DNA from: Bordetella ansorpii
GTDB taxonomy: Bacteria; Pseudomonadota; Gammaproteobacteria; Burkholderiales; Burkholderiaceae_B
Assembly: GCF_900078705.1 (NCBI RefSeq)
Contig: NZ_FKIF01000001.1
Location: 620,001-684,000 of the forward strand
Length of the DNA: 64,000 nt
Direction: 5' to 3'
The notes below the pieces were generated by a model. It worked only from the letters and a program-made list of their open reading frames with translations, had not been told where the DNA came from and made no database searches. Positions 29,252 to 38,678 of this stretch are shown piece by piece. The translations under genes and the position numbers were made by a program. Each line of letters begins with the position of its first letter. Position 1 is the stretch's first letter.

Positions 29252-30771
29252 ATATCCAGGTTCCAGTCCAGCACGCCCACCAGCGTCTTGGCCACGTAGT
29301 TGATGATGGCGCTGCCGCCCGGCGAGCCCACCGCGAGATAGGGCTTGCCGGCGCGGAACACGATCATCGGCGCCATGGCGCTGCGCGGCCGCTTGCCCGG
29401 TTCGACGCGGTTGGCCACCAGCCGGCCCTCGGCATCGCGGTACGACGAAGAGAAATCCGTCATCTCGTTGTTCAGCAGGAAACCATGCACCAGGATCTTG
29501 CTGCCGAAGGCGGACTCGATGGTCGAGGTCATCGACACCACGTTGCCCTGGGCGTCCACCGCTGAAATGTGCGTGGTCGACGGCACCTCGAAGGCATCGT
29601 CGCGCGCGCGGGCCTGCAGCAAGCCCGCGGGATCGCCCGGCAGCGCGGTGCCCATGCTGCGGTCCGGGCGAATCAGCGCGCCGCGCGCCTCCAGGTAGCG
29701 CGGATCCAGCAGCGCCGCCACCGGCACGTCGACAAAGTCGGGGTCGCCCACGTAGAAATCCCGGTCGGCATAGGCCAGCCGGCCCGCCTCCGAGAAATAA
29801 TGCACCGCCTGCGCGGTATCCGGCTTCATGCGGCCCATGGGATGCTGCTGCAGCGCGCCCAGCATCTGCAGCACGGCCAGCGGCCCGCTGCTGGGCGGCG
29901 GCGGACCGCACAGCAGATAGGCGCGATAACGCCCGCACACCGGCATGCGTACCTGCGCGCGATAGCCTGCCAGGTCCGCCTCGGTCAGGTCGCCCGGCCT
30001 GGCGTGGCCTTGCACCGCCGCCACGATGTCGCGCGCGATGTCGCCGCGATAGAACGCGTCGGGGCCTTCGTCGGCCACCCGGCGCAGCACCCGCGCCAGG
30101 TCGGGATTCTTCAGCACATGGCCCACGGGCCATGCCCGCCCGTCGGGCGCGTAGAAATAGCGCGCCGCCGCGGGCTGCCGGGCCAGCTCCGGCGTGTCCG
30201 CCAGCAACGCATGCAGGCGCGGCGACACGGCAAAACCCTGCGACGCCACCTGGATGGCAGGCTCGAACAGGGTCTTCCACGACAGTCTGCCGTGCTGCCG
30301 GTGGGCCAGCTCCAGGCCGCGCAACAGGCCCGGCGTGCCCACCGAACGGCCATTGTTCACGGCCTCCTGGAATGGAATCGGCTTGCCGTCCACAAGGAAG
30401 CGGTCCGCGCGCGCGGCCGCCGGCGCCGTCTCGCGGCTGTCGTACACCTGCACCGCGCCGCCCTCGGCTTCGTAATGCACCAGGAAGGCGCCGCCGCCCA
30501 GCCCGGACGACTGCGGCTCGACCACCGCCAGCACCAGTTGCGTGGCGATCACGGCATCGGTGGCGCTGCCGCCCTGCTTCAGGATGCCGTAGCCGGCCTG
30601 CGTCGCCACGGGATTGGCGGACGCCAGCATGAAATGGCGCGCATGCGCCAGCGGCTTGTCGGCACGGCCGGTGGCGGCTTCGGGATTGATGTCCTGCGTG
30701 ACGGGCTGGGACTGTACGGGCGCCAGCCACATGCTGGCCAGCAGCATGGCCAGGCGGGCGAGATTGCGCAT
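29032..30771 (-). CDS. ggt: Gamma-glutamyltransferase
   Basis: The 579-residue periplasmic N-terminal-nucleophile hydrolase/transferase acts on glutathione. It has a signal peptide (residues 1-20, ending near VQS), the large-subunit hallmark GGSATDAVIATQLVLAVVEPQSSGLGGGAF, and the self-processing threonine T399 in the STTHIS segment that becomes the N-terminus of the small subunit. It ends with the standard DPRREGLALGD. A 13-residue upstream extension is open, but AAGG spaced 8 bases supports the ATG at 30771. Confidence 0.95.
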   Translation of the reverse strand: MRNLARLAMLLASMWLAPVQSQPVTQDINPEAATGRADKPLAHARHFMLASANPVATQAGYGILKQGGSATDAVIATQLVLAVVEPQSSGLGGGAFLVHYEAEGGAVQVYDSRETAPAAARADRFLVDGKPIPFQEAVNNGRSVGTPGLLRGLELAHRQHGRLSWKTLFEPAIQVASQGFAVSPRLHALLADTPELARQPAAARYFYAPDGRAWPVGHVLKNPDLARVLRRVADEGPDAFYRGDIARDIVAAVQGHARPGDLTEADLAGYRAQVRMPVCGRYRAYLLCGPPPPSSGPLAVLQMLGALQQHPMGRMKPDTAQAVHYFSEAGRLAYADRDFYVGDPDFVDVPVAALLDPRYLEARGALIRPDRSMGTALPGDPAGLLQARARDDAFEVPSTTHISAVDAQGNVVSMTSTIESAFGSKILVHGFLLNNEMTDFSSSYRDAEGRLVANRVEPGKRPRSAMAPMIVFRAGKPYLAVGSPGGSAIINYVAKTLVGVLDWNLDIQEAIALPNMGSRNRATELERGTSLVKLAPALRKLGHEVREEEFPSGLQGIVIGPSGLSGGADPRREGLALGD

Positions 30772-30962
30772 GGGGGTCGCCTTATGGGGATCTCGATCAC
30801 CCGGTAGCATAAACGTTGCCGATCAGGCAGCCTGATGTTCGGGAAGCACAAGACCACGGGCCAGTGGGCGCTCCACTACGATTTCCACTGCTCCGCGGGC
30901 TTTACGGTGCTGTTCAGATGGCCTGGGATATGCTGCCGCCAAAGCGGAACAGCGAGACAGGC

Positions 30963-32537
30963 ATGGCGGCAACCGATACGGCGCTCGAATGGTGGGACAG
31001 GTTTTGCACGCAGGCCGGGCTGGAACTGCGGCAGGGCAGGAACAAGCCCGGCCGCGATACCGACTTCGAGGAAGCGTTGCTGGCGGCGCTGCGGGCCACG
31101 CAGCCCGTCGCCCCGCCCAAGATCCAGGCGAGGCTGCGCGACGTACTGCGCGCGGACGCCCGCGCCGGTGCGCCGGCGATCGCGGCGGTCCACTTTCTGG
31201 AAACGGCCCGGACCGTCCTGCGGGACTTCGCCGACCTGCTGGAAGACCTGCTCGACGTGCTGGCGCGCGCGCAGGCGCAGCGCGGCGCGCAACCGCTGCG
31301 CCTGGCCTGGCGGCTTGCCGCCGATGGCTCGGCCATCGAAAGGACACTGCCCGAGCTTCGGCAACAGGCGGATACCGTCCGGCAGTTGCTGGACACGCCC
31401 ATCGCCCCCGCCGATCCGCGCGCGCGGGACCTCTGGCTGGCCGACACCGGCGCCCGCCTGCTGCGCGTCCTGGCGGCACCGCTCTGGCGGGACCGGCATG
31501 CGCTGTATCCCGTCTGGGTGGGCACCCGCTTGCTATGCGCCGCGCACGCCCATGCCGACAGCTTCCATTTCCATACGCGGGGCGGCGCCCTCGCGTTCAT
31601 GGACGGCTGCCGTCTGGCCACCTACGAATACGGTGGCGAGCAATTCGACGTCTGGGCCGAACCGCGCTGCGCCCTTGCCGGCGGCGGCAGACGCAAACGC
31701 GGCATCCAACCGGATTTCCGCGTCGTGCGCGCCACGCCGGACGGCCGTCGCAATGCCGCCACGCGCTTCGCGCTGGAGTGCCGGCATCGACTGATCCGGA
31801 GTACCGCGCAGGTGATGCAAGCCGCCGAGGACTACGCGCGGGGCTGTCCCCATGCCGATACGCTGCTGGTGGACGACAGCCCGTGGGACCCGGCCGCCCG
31901 GACCGCCCTGGCGGCGGCGGCCGGCGCGGCGCGTCTGCGCCTGCTCGGGCACGCCACGGCCGGCCGCGAACGGCAACATCCCGCCCTGCACGACAGCATC
32001 CGCGACCTGCTGTTCCAGGGGGCGCCCGCCAGGGCCGCCAGGCAGGAAGCCGCCCAGGCCGCCGCACCGCCGGCGCAGCGCCGCGCCGCCGCGCCACTGT
32101 CCGACGCCCTGCGCCCGGACCTCGCCGCCACCGTCCTGCTGGAATGGACGGGCGCCCTGCAGGATGTCGACCTGCGCCTGGTCCTGATCAACGACGACAA
32201 GCATCCGCAGACCGTGGCGTACGACCGCACCGGCAGCCTGGCCGAAGCCCCCTATGCGCAACTGGTGCAGGACGTCGTGACCGGACCGGGCCAGGAAGTG
32301 ATCGAGATTTCCCGCTGGGGCAATGCCAGCTATCTGATCAGCGTGCGCAATTTCTCGCAGACGGGCGCCCTGGCGCTGGACACGGTCGCCTGCCGGGTAC
32401 GGATCCAGGGCGGCGCCACCTGGGTGCTCAAGCCCGGCCATCCGCGCGACTACGAATGGACCGTGGGGACGATCACCGTGGTGGGCGACGAGATCCACAT
32501 GGTGCCGTACGCGGGTGAGACGGTACTGAGTGCCTGA
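30963..32537 (+). CDS. Hypothetical protein with PD-(D/E)xK-like core and C-terminal beta domain
   Basis: I recognise no named family. The roughly 524-residue protein starts with a helical region (1-170). The segment 180-300 is laid out like McrC/DUF2357-type nucleases: aromatic helix ALYPVWVGTRLL, then IQPDFRVV at 248-255 and ALECRHRL at 270-277. In a PD-(D/E)xK reading the acids are D251 and E272, but the lysine position is arginine. Residues about 390-520 are a predicted beta-sandwich (LEWTGALQDVDLRLVLIN to TITVVGDEIHMVP) similar in style to DUF2135-like domains. The start is uncertain between 30816 and 30963. It converges on a diguanylate cyclase gene. Confidence 0.7.
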   Translation: MAATDTALEWWDRFCTQAGLELRQGRNKPGRDTDFEEALLAALRATQPVAPPKIQARLRDVLRADARAGAPAIAAVHFLETARTVLRDFADLLEDLLDVLARAQAQRGAQPLRLAWRLAADGSAIERTLPELRQQADTVRQLLDTPIAPADPRARDLWLADTGARLLRVLAAPLWRDRHALYPVWVGTRLLCAAHAHADSFHFHTRGGALAFMDGCRLATYEYGGEQFDVWAEPRCALAGGGRRKRGIQPDFRVVRATPDGRRNAATRFALECRHRLIRSTAQVMQAAEDYARGCPHADTLLVDDSPWDPAARTALAAAAGAARLRLLGHATAGRERQHPALHDSIRDLLFQGAPARAARQEAAQAAAPPAQRRAAAPLSDALRPDLAATVLLEWTGALQDVDLRLVLINDDKHPQTVAYDRTGSLAEAPYAQLVQDVVTGPGQEVIEISRWGNASYLISVRNFSQTGALALDTVACRVRIQGGATWVLKPGHPRDYEWTVGTITVVGDEIHMVPYAGETVLSA

Positions 32538-32551
32538 GGCCCCGCGGGCCG

Positions 32552-33703
32552 TCAGACCGCCTCTTCCAGGCGGTTGCCGCCCAACGATTTGGCGCGGTAC
32601 AGCGCCTGGTCGGCCGCGGACAGGCCTTCGGGCAGCGTGGGCAGGTTTTCCTGGTAGACCGACATGCCGATGCTGACGGTCGTGGCGATGGCCAGGCCTT
32701 CGATACGCTGCGCGATCGTCTCGGGCAAGCACCGGGCGATCTTCTCGCCCAGTTGCCGGGCGCGGCGGGCATCGTCGCCCACCAGCAACGCGGCGAACTC
32801 TTCCCCGCCGATACGCGCCAGCACGGCCTGCGGCCCGAGCACATCGCGGGCCACTTCGGCAAAGGTCTTCAACACCCGGTCGCCGGTCGAATGGCCATGG
32901 GCGTCGTTGATGGCCTTGAACTGGTCCAGGTCGAAGGCCAGCAGCGCGGCCGGCCCGCGTCCGGCACAGGCGTGCAGCCGGCGCGGACCCTCTTCGAAGA
33001 ACCAGCGGCGATTGCCCAGCCGGGTCAGGTAATCGGTCAGGGACTCCCGCAGCAGTTGCCCGTGCGTCTCGTCGCGGATCACCTTCAGGAGCGCCATGGG
33101 CAGCGCCACCGAATACAGCACGCCCTCGTAGATCGTGATCTTGCTGGCGATGGCCTGAATGGCCAGCCCGCCGTGCGCCACGAACCAGGGCAGGATCGTG
33201 GCCCGGCCCGCGTACAGCAGCGTGTGGATGGCCGCCACGGCCACGACGATGTGCCGGGCCGGAAAGGCTTTCATTGCCTGGCAACGCCACATCGCCCAGG
33301 CCGTCATGCCGCTGATCAGCGCGATCGGGACCGAACTGTAGTAGCTCCAGCCGGCCGCCTCGCCGGCGGCTCCGACCAGTGCCCACATGGCCGCCGTACC
33401 GATGAGAACGATCCCGGAAAACGCGCGATAGCGCCTGCCGCTGAACGAGCCCACGCCGGCGAGCACCAGCAGGTAGCCGGACAGGATGATGAGGTTGCCG
33501 AGGGCCGACCCCAGCGGGCTGGGCAGGCTGCCCCGGTACAGCGCGGCGACGCAGCCCACTGCCAGTATTCCGAACCCCAGCGCCAGCCGCTTGAGCGTCG
33601 TGGCGCGCTTGGGATTGGCCCTTTGCTCCCAGAAAAGCAGGCCCGCGCTGACGGCCAGCGTTCCGGTGGCGAGGAGGTAAAGGGTGAGCAGATCCACGTG
33701 CAT
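32552..33703 (-). CDS. Membrane-bound diguanylate cyclase (GGDEF)
   Basis: The 383-residue protein has six to seven hydrophobic helices (residues 1-215), then a GGDEF domain with ESLTDYLTRLGNRRW, the magnesium aspartate in FDLDQFKAIND, and the active-site GGEEF near residue 297. The RxxD product-inhibition site expected just upstream is missing (GPQA instead), so feedback by c-di-GMP is probably absent. It is predicted to make c-di-GMP in response to a membrane or small-molecule signal. Its neighbours on both sides are unrelated hypotheticals. Confidence 0.93.
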   Translation of the reverse strand: MHVDLLTLYLLATGTLAVSAGLLFWEQRANPKRATTLKRLALGFGILAVGCVAALYRGSLPSPLGSALGNLIILSGYLLVLAGVGSFSGRRYRAFSGIVLIGTAAMWALVGAAGEAAGWSYYSSVPIALISGMTAWAMWRCQAMKAFPARHIVVAVAAIHTLLYAGRATILPWFVAHGGLAIQAIASKITIYEGVLYSVALPMALLKVIRDETHGQLLRESLTDYLTRLGNRRWFFEEGPRRLHACAGRGPAALLAFDLDQFKAINDAHGHSTGDRVLKTFAEVARDVLGPQAVLARIGGEEFAALLVGDDARRARQLGEKIARCLPETIAQRIEGLAIATTVSIGMSVYQENLPTLPEGLSAADQALYRAKSLGGNRLEEAV

Positions 33704-33873
33704 CCCGGACGTGTTGGTGTTGCGGCGGGACTTCGCATCCGAAGCCGATTCTACGTTGAAAGCTTGCCTACAAAATGAAGCCGATTATTACAGCGATTTC
33801 GCGTCCCGCCCACGCCCGGAGGGGAAATCTGCCGGACATTTGAACCGGACCCAGGGTGTCAATTCGGCGGCAA

Positions 33874-35250
33874 TCATCCGATGCGGCCGGGCGCGGCCGC
33901 CGCCCGCAGATCGTCCGGATGCACCATCAAGTTTCGTACCTGCTCCAGGGCTGGATACTGGTGAAACACCCCCGCCCAATGCGGCGATGCCGGCAACTGG
34001 TCCCAGATCGCCTCCAGCAGGCCAAGGTCGGCGGGCTGGCCGGACGCCATCGCCGCCGCGACCTCGAGACTGGGCGGCGCGCACAGCAGTTGCATGCGGC
34101 TGGCGGCGCCCAGCAGGCGGGGAGCCGGCTCCACCGGCGCCTGGCAGCAGTACAGCACCTGCCGGGCCAGTTCCCGCGGGTCCGTGCGCAACGCGGCCAG
34201 CGAAGCGCCGCGCAGCAGCACCCGGCCCTCCCGGGCCTCGAAGCCGTACGCCATGGCCGCATCGGCGTGCGCCAGCAGGCGCAGCCCGCGGACCAGGCGT
34301 GGCAGATCGGTGGGCGCGGCATCCGCCGACGCCTTGGCCTCGGCCAGCAGGCAGACGTCCCACAGCGGCGTATCGCCCTGCAGGCCGGCCTGCCGCAGCA
34401 GCACCGCGTCCCATTCCGTCTTGGCGCGCTCTTGGCTGGCGGGAATCGACGCGGGCACGCGCATGGAGGTCACCACGCGATACGAAGCGGGCAGGCCCGC
34501 CTCATGACCCAGGCATCCGGCCAGCGCCTGCATGGCGCGCGCCGTGGCGGCCTCGACCGCGTCGCCCCGCCGCCGTGACGCCCGGCCTTCCGCCATCGCG
34601 GCTTCGCTGCCCGGCCGGGGGCCGCTGCGCGCGCTCAAGGCCAGATACGCGTGCACCTCGGCCTGGCCGGCCAGCACATCCTGACGGCGCAGATGTCCCA
34701 AGGCGGGCGCCTGCCGCAGGCGGTCCACGCCGCGCGACACCGCTTCCGGCAAGTCCGGCAGGCCGGCCAGACGCTGCGCGGCCTCGTGTAAACCGGTCCA
34801 GCGGCTCTCCGCCAGGGCCTGTTGCAGGCCATGCAGGCCCTCGCGCACCGGTCCTGGCGGCAGGCGTGCCAGCTTGGCGGGATGGGCGATCGCATTGACC
34901 ACGGCGTGAACGGCACGGCGATCCGCCTCGGCCTGGCCTGCCAGCAGGGCATATTCGCGCACTGGCGCGTACTGGTGCCGCAGCGCCATGGCCTGGACGC
35001 CGGGGTCGCCCTGTTCCGCGCGCATCGCCTCCTGGATCAGGCGCCCCAGCGCCTCGACGAATGTCCGTTTCAACGCCGCATCCGGCGGGTGGCCGCGCTC
35101 ATGGGCCTGCCGGGCCCGCTCGATCGCCAGGGCGATGACGGTGGCGGGATGCGCATCGCGCGGGCAGGGGGCTGCCGCATCCAGCGCCGGCAGACGGTAA
35201 CGGCGCGCGACATTGCGCAGGATCTGTTCGAGCAGGGGCGATGCGGGCAT
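33874..35250 (-). CDS. Hypothetical protein with PD-(D/E)xK nuclease motifs
   Basis: No family name is recognised. The 458-residue protein has a helical N-terminal two thirds. A core follows with GDAVEAAT (E233), EWDAVLLR (D281) and LLAEAKAS (E304, K306), which is the order and spacing of a restriction-endonuclease-like fold with intact D-ExK residues. No signal peptide or membrane helix is present. It shares no obvious sequence with the protein at 30.9 kb although both carry the same fold motifs. It is transcribed in the same direction as the GGDEF gene, 170 bases upstream of that gene's start. Confidence 0.75.
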   Translation of the reverse strand: MPASPLLEQILRNVARRYRLPALDAAAPCPRDAHPATVIALAIERARQAHERGHPPDAALKRTFVEALGRLIQEAMRAEQGDPGVQAMALRHQYAPVREYALLAGQAEADRRAVHAVVNAIAHPAKLARLPPGPVREGLHGLQQALAESRWTGLHEAAQRLAGLPDLPEAVSRGVDRLRQAPALGHLRRQDVLAGQAEVHAYLALSARSGPRPGSEAAMAEGRASRRRGDAVEAATARAMQALAGCLGHEAGLPASYRVVTSMRVPASIPASQERAKTEWDAVLLRQAGLQGDTPLWDVCLLAEAKASADAAPTDLPRLVRGLRLLAHADAAMAYGFEAREGRVLLRGASLAALRTDPRELARQVLYCCQAPVEPAPRLLGAASRMQLLCAPPSLEVAAAMASGQPADLGLLEAIWDQLPASPHWAGVFHQYPALEQVRNLMVHPDDLRAAAAPGRIG

Positions 35251-35397
35251 CGGGCCGGAAGGTCGTGGGGCACGAAACGCGAGACCGCACGATTGTCTCT
35301 CAAGACCTTGCCGCGCCGCCGATTCGGTACAGGTGCTTTCATTTATTGCAGGCCCTCGCTGCTATCCTGGGCCGTCTTTTTCCCCGCCGGCCTTTCC

Positions 35398-37869
35398 ATG
35401 CGCAGTGTCAAGACCGAAACCTTTTCCCTGGACATCCCCGACGTCTTCGAAGCCGTCCGCCCCATGTGGGAAAGTGTCCGCGCCGAGCACGAGACCGGCG
35501 ACGACGTCGTCATGATCAGCGCCGGCCTGGCCGACCAGACCCACCTGCGCAAGTATCCCGGCGCCACCCTGATCGACCGTTTCCGCGCCTTCTGCGCGGA
35601 CCGCCGCGGCCCGGCGTCCTTCACCGGCGACAGGCCCATACAGGTCGGCGACCACGCCGGCCACGCCATCACGGCCATCGCCGAGACCGGCTATGCCTTC
35701 TATTTCGCCATCGTGCCGATCGAGGGCGGCTACCACTACGAGCTGACGGGCGATTGCCAGGCCAGCCAGCAGGACACTTATTTCCCGCTGTTCGAGCAGA
35801 CCCTGCTGACGCTGCGCTGCTTCGGCGATCCCGTGCCCGCGCTGGCCGCGCAGCGGCGCGCCATCGACGCGATGTTTGCCGACGACGACGAAGAGGAAGA
35901 GGAAGACGACACCGCCGCCGAACTCCCCCCGCCGTTCGAGATCCCGCCGGACGGCCAGGACTACCTGTTCGTGGACGGCACGCGCTTCGACATCCTGGCG
36001 GACACGGCCTGCGGCGTGCACACCCACGGCGACACCGGCGATGGCCTGACCCTCGACCTGAAGGCCCGCGCCATCGGCTACGACGCCCAGGCCTGCGCAC
36101 ACATCCTGAACGACTACCAGGACGGCGAGGTCTACCTGCGCTTCACCATGAAGGGCGTCTACCATCCCGACGCGCCCGCCGGCCGCTACGCCATCGAGGA
36201 CGACAGCGAGCCCACTTATACGGTGTCGGTGTGGAAAGGCGGCTTCCACTACAGCCTGTCGCTGCACGGCGAACTGATGCTGAAAGACGGCTGGGCGGGG
36301 TTCAGCGGGCATCTCCAGGGTTTCTCCCCGGACAAGCGCTATCCCGTGGGATTCGGCCTGCGCCTGCCGGTCGCGGACATCGACTGGTCGCACTACGCGT
36401 TCGGGTCGCTGGAGGAATTGCTGCGCGCGCCGGCGGAGCTGCCACGCCATGCGCAACTGGTCGATCCCGGCCCACTGCCCGATGCGCTGTACGGGTATAC
36501 CTCGCTGGAATCGCTGACCCTGCGCTACACCACGACCGAGGCCGCGCAGGCGCTGCCCGCCATTCCCGATGCCTTGTCCGAGCTGAGCCGGCTACGGTGG
36601 CTTGCGCTGACGGGGATCGGAGCGGTGGACACGCTTCCTGATTCGCTGTGCGCGCTGAAGGAACTGCAATGGCTGTTCATCACCGGCTCGCAGGCCACAT
36701 CGGTGCCGGACGGGCTGCTGGCGCTGCCGAAACTCACGCTCTGCACGCTGTCGGGGAACGCCTTGCAGTCGCTGCCAGGCGCGGCGTGGTCGCCGGTGCT
36801 GAAAAGCCTGTCGCTGTCGAACAATCGATTGCGGACGGTGCCCGAAACGCTGGCGCACCTGCCCGGCCTGCGCACGCTCGACCTGCAATCAAACCCGCTG
36901 GCCTCGCTGCCGGACGGCCTGCAACGCATCGAAAGACTGCAACTGGAACTGGACAAGAAACTCGCGCTGCTGGACTACACGTATCGCGGCGCGGACGGCA
37001 GCGGCACCGTGCCCGTGGACGAAGCGATCTTCCTGGCGCGCCACGACCAAACCCTGGCGGCCATGCTTCGGCAGACGCTGGCGGACCCGCAATGGCAGGC
37101 CTATCGGGCTGGCCTGGACGCCATTGCCCTGCATGCCGTGGCCCTGTGCACCACCGATCCCGACGACTATGGCACGCCGGGCAATACACGTTTCGGCGGC
37201 CTGCCCGACCTGCCCGCCGGCATGGACTATCCCACCCTGACGACCTGCCAAGACGAAACCAGGGGCTGGCAGTTCATCGCCCAATTGGATTGCGCGGCCC
37301 TGGCGCCCTATCAGGACTACCTGCCGCGCACAGGCTTCCTGTACTTCTTCATCGACGACCAGGAAAGCTTCGGCGCGCGGGTGCTGTACCACGACGGTCC
37401 GGCCTCGTCGCTGCGCGGCGCCGCCGAACTGGACATCGCGGACGATTTCATCGGTGACGAGCGCGGCATCTACCTTCCGTATCGGGCGCAGGCCGCCCGG
37501 CTGGTCAGCGTGCCGCATTTCTATTCGGACGAGGCTTACTGCACCGGCGAAGCGGAATCGCTGGAGCCCTTGCACGAATTGTTCGACCAGACGGAAGCCC
37601 TGCGGGAATCGCTGTCCGCGGCATGCGGCGTGAAGCCCGCGCACGCGATCAACAGCTACGTCTTCAAGCAGCATGACACGCCGCAGATCGAAGCCGCCCA
37701 CAAGCTGCGCGGCCGGCCCGAGGACTTCATGGTGCTGCTGCGGGTCTCGTCGGATGACCGGCCGGGCTTCTGCTTCTGGGATGCGGGCGAGATCTACTTC
37801 GTGATCCACAAGAGCGATCTGGCGAAGCGGGATTTTTCCAACGTCTACTGCGGACTGGAAAGCAGTTGA
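35398..37869 (+). CDS. Large mosaic protein: N-terminal domain, acidic linker, leucine-rich repeats, DUF1963-like C-terminus
   Basis: The protein has 823 residues and no signal peptide. Residues 1-155 form an alpha/beta domain (SVKTETFSLDIPDVFEAV) reminiscent of DcrB/DUF1795-like domains. A strongly acidic DDDEEEEEDD linker follows near 161-170. A beta-rich domain occupies 185-350. Leucine-rich repeats cover about 368-522 (LPDSLCALKELQWLFI, VPETLAHLPGLRTLDL). The end, from about 595, matches the DUF1963/YwqG pattern (TRFGGLPDLPAG, WQFIAQLDCAAL, TGFLYFFIDDQES). DUF1963 proteins are mostly uncharacterised and often occur near polymorphic toxins. The frame is open further upstream, but that part overlaps the neighbouring gene antisense. 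Confidence 0.75.
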   Translation: MRSVKTETFSLDIPDVFEAVRPMWESVRAEHETGDDVVMISAGLADQTHLRKYPGATLIDRFRAFCADRRGPASFTGDRPIQVGDHAGHAITAIAETGYAFYFAIVPIEGGYHYELTGDCQASQQDTYFPLFEQTLLTLRCFGDPVPALAAQRRAIDAMFADDDEEEEEDDTAAELPPPFEIPPDGQDYLFVDGTRFDILADTACGVHTHGDTGDGLTLDLKARAIGYDAQACAHILNDYQDGEVYLRFTMKGVYHPDAPAGRYAIEDDSEPTYTVSVWKGGFHYSLSLHGELMLKDGWAGFSGHLQGFSPDKRYPVGFGLRLPVADIDWSHYAFGSLEELLRAPAELPRHAQLVDPGPLPDALYGYTSLESLTLRYTTTEAAQALPAIPDALSELSRLRWLALTGIGAVDTLPDSLCALKELQWLFITGSQATSVPDGLLALPKLTLCTLSGNALQSLPGAAWSPVLKSLSLSNNRLRTVPETLAHLPGLRTLDLQSNPLASLPDGLQRIERLQLELDKKLALLDYTYRGADGSGTVPVDEAIFLARHDQTLAAMLRQTLADPQWQAYRAGLDAIALHAVALCTTDPDDYGTPGNTRFGGLPDLPAGMDYPTLTTCQDETRGWQFIAQLDCAALAPYQDYLPRTGFLYFFIDDQESFGARVLYHDGPASSLRGAAELDIADDFIGDERGIYLPYRAQAARLVSVPHFYSDEAYCTGEAESLEPLHELFDQTEALRESLSAACGVKPAHAINSYVFKQHDTPQIEAAHKLRGRPEDFMVLLRVSSDDRPGFCFWDAGEIYFVIHKSDLAKRDFSNVYCGLESS

Positions 37870-37891
37870 TACGCGCCGCGCCGGCGCGCAC

Positions 37892-38467
37892 TCAGTCTTC
37901 CCAATGGAACAGGGCGTCGAACCGCGTGTAGGCGCCGTTCTCCAGCATCGTGGGCACCTGCGTCCCCGTGGGCAGCGGCACGCTCAACTGCCGGCGCGAC
38001 AGGCGCGTCAGCCCTTCCGCTTCCAGCACGCCCTGCACCTGCGCGGCCAGTTCCCGCACCGCATCCGTCCTCAACTGGTCCACTTCGCTGCCGCTGGGCA
38101 GATAGCCGCTGCCGCCCCGCCGGTGCCAGGACTTCTCGCCTTCGATGAACACGAACACGGGCGCCATCCGGCACAGCAGCACGGCCAGTCCCGTGTAGCG
38201 GAATTCCTTGCGCAGGCCCAGCCGCTTGAAGGGCGGCAGACGGAATCCCGGCTCGTCGCGATAGAACCAGGCGTCCACGAACGACGCGTAGCCCGATCCA
38301 TAGTGATCCCACTCGATGCGCGACAGCGTGCGGGTCTCGCGTTCGATCCGCGAACAGACGCGGCGGTAGAACGCATCGATGGCGTCTTCATCGCGCTCGG
38401 CCCAGGGCGGGCGCTCATCGGCCGCCTGGCCCTGCGGCAGTGCGTCGAAACTGGAATCGGACATCAT
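37892..38467 (-). CDS. Hypothetical protein converging on the LRR-DUF1963 gene
   Basis: The 191-residue protein resembles no family I can name. It is soluble and rich in charged and aromatic residues (IEWDHYGSGYASFVDAWFYRDEPGFRLPPFKR, split here only as an impression of composition) and ends in FHWED. ATGs at 38473, 38467 and 38464 are possible; an AAGG at the right distance favours 38467. The frame stays open upstream through the 14-bp tandem repeat but that part is low-complexity and unlikely to be translated. It converges on the mosaic gene with only 22 bases between stops, so a functional pairing such as effector and immunity partner is conceivable but unproven. Confidence 0.65.
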   Translation of the reverse strand: MMSDSSFDALPQGQAADERPPWAERDEDAIDAFYRRVCSRIERETRTLSRIEWDHYGSGYASFVDAWFYRDEPGFRLPPFKRLGLRKEFRYTGLAVLLCRMAPVFVFIEGEKSWHRRGGSGYLPSGSEVDQLRTDAVRELAAQVQGVLEAEGLTRLSRRQLSVPLPTGTQVPTMLENGAYTRFDALFHWED

Positions 38468-38510
38468 CGTCATGGACCTTATCGCTGACATCGGCATGAA
38501 GACCGGGACA

Positions 38511-38560
38511 CGCCTTGCAGGCCGCGCCTTGCAGGCCGCACCTTGCAGGCCGCACCTTGC
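38511..38560. repeat. 14-bp tandem repeat, about 3.6 copies
   Basis: Units CGCCTTGCAGGCCG (38511-38524), the same again (38525-38538), CACCTTGCAGGCCG (38539-38552) and a partial CACCTTGC (38553-38560) follow head to tail between the hypothetical gene and the SDR gene. A 19-base stretch is identical to 8142-8160. Each unit includes a palindromic GCAGGC/GCCTGC-like core, so the array could fold. Confidence 0.9.
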
Positions 38561-38678
38561 CAACAACCCCACGGCGCGTCCTGATATCGCCACAGCTTAA
38601 ACCCCGCATCCGCTATCCTGACCCGACCGGTGCGCACAACGCCCGGCTCCCTTCACCCATCTCCCTGGAGCAACACCC

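Noticed and set aside
38511-38560. Possible short CRISPR array
   Set aside because: Units abut directly with no spacers and are only 14 bases long; no cas genes occur in the window.
38468-38593. N-terminal extension of the 191-residue hypothetical protein
   Set aside because: It would translate the tandem repeat; the ribosome site supports a later ATG.
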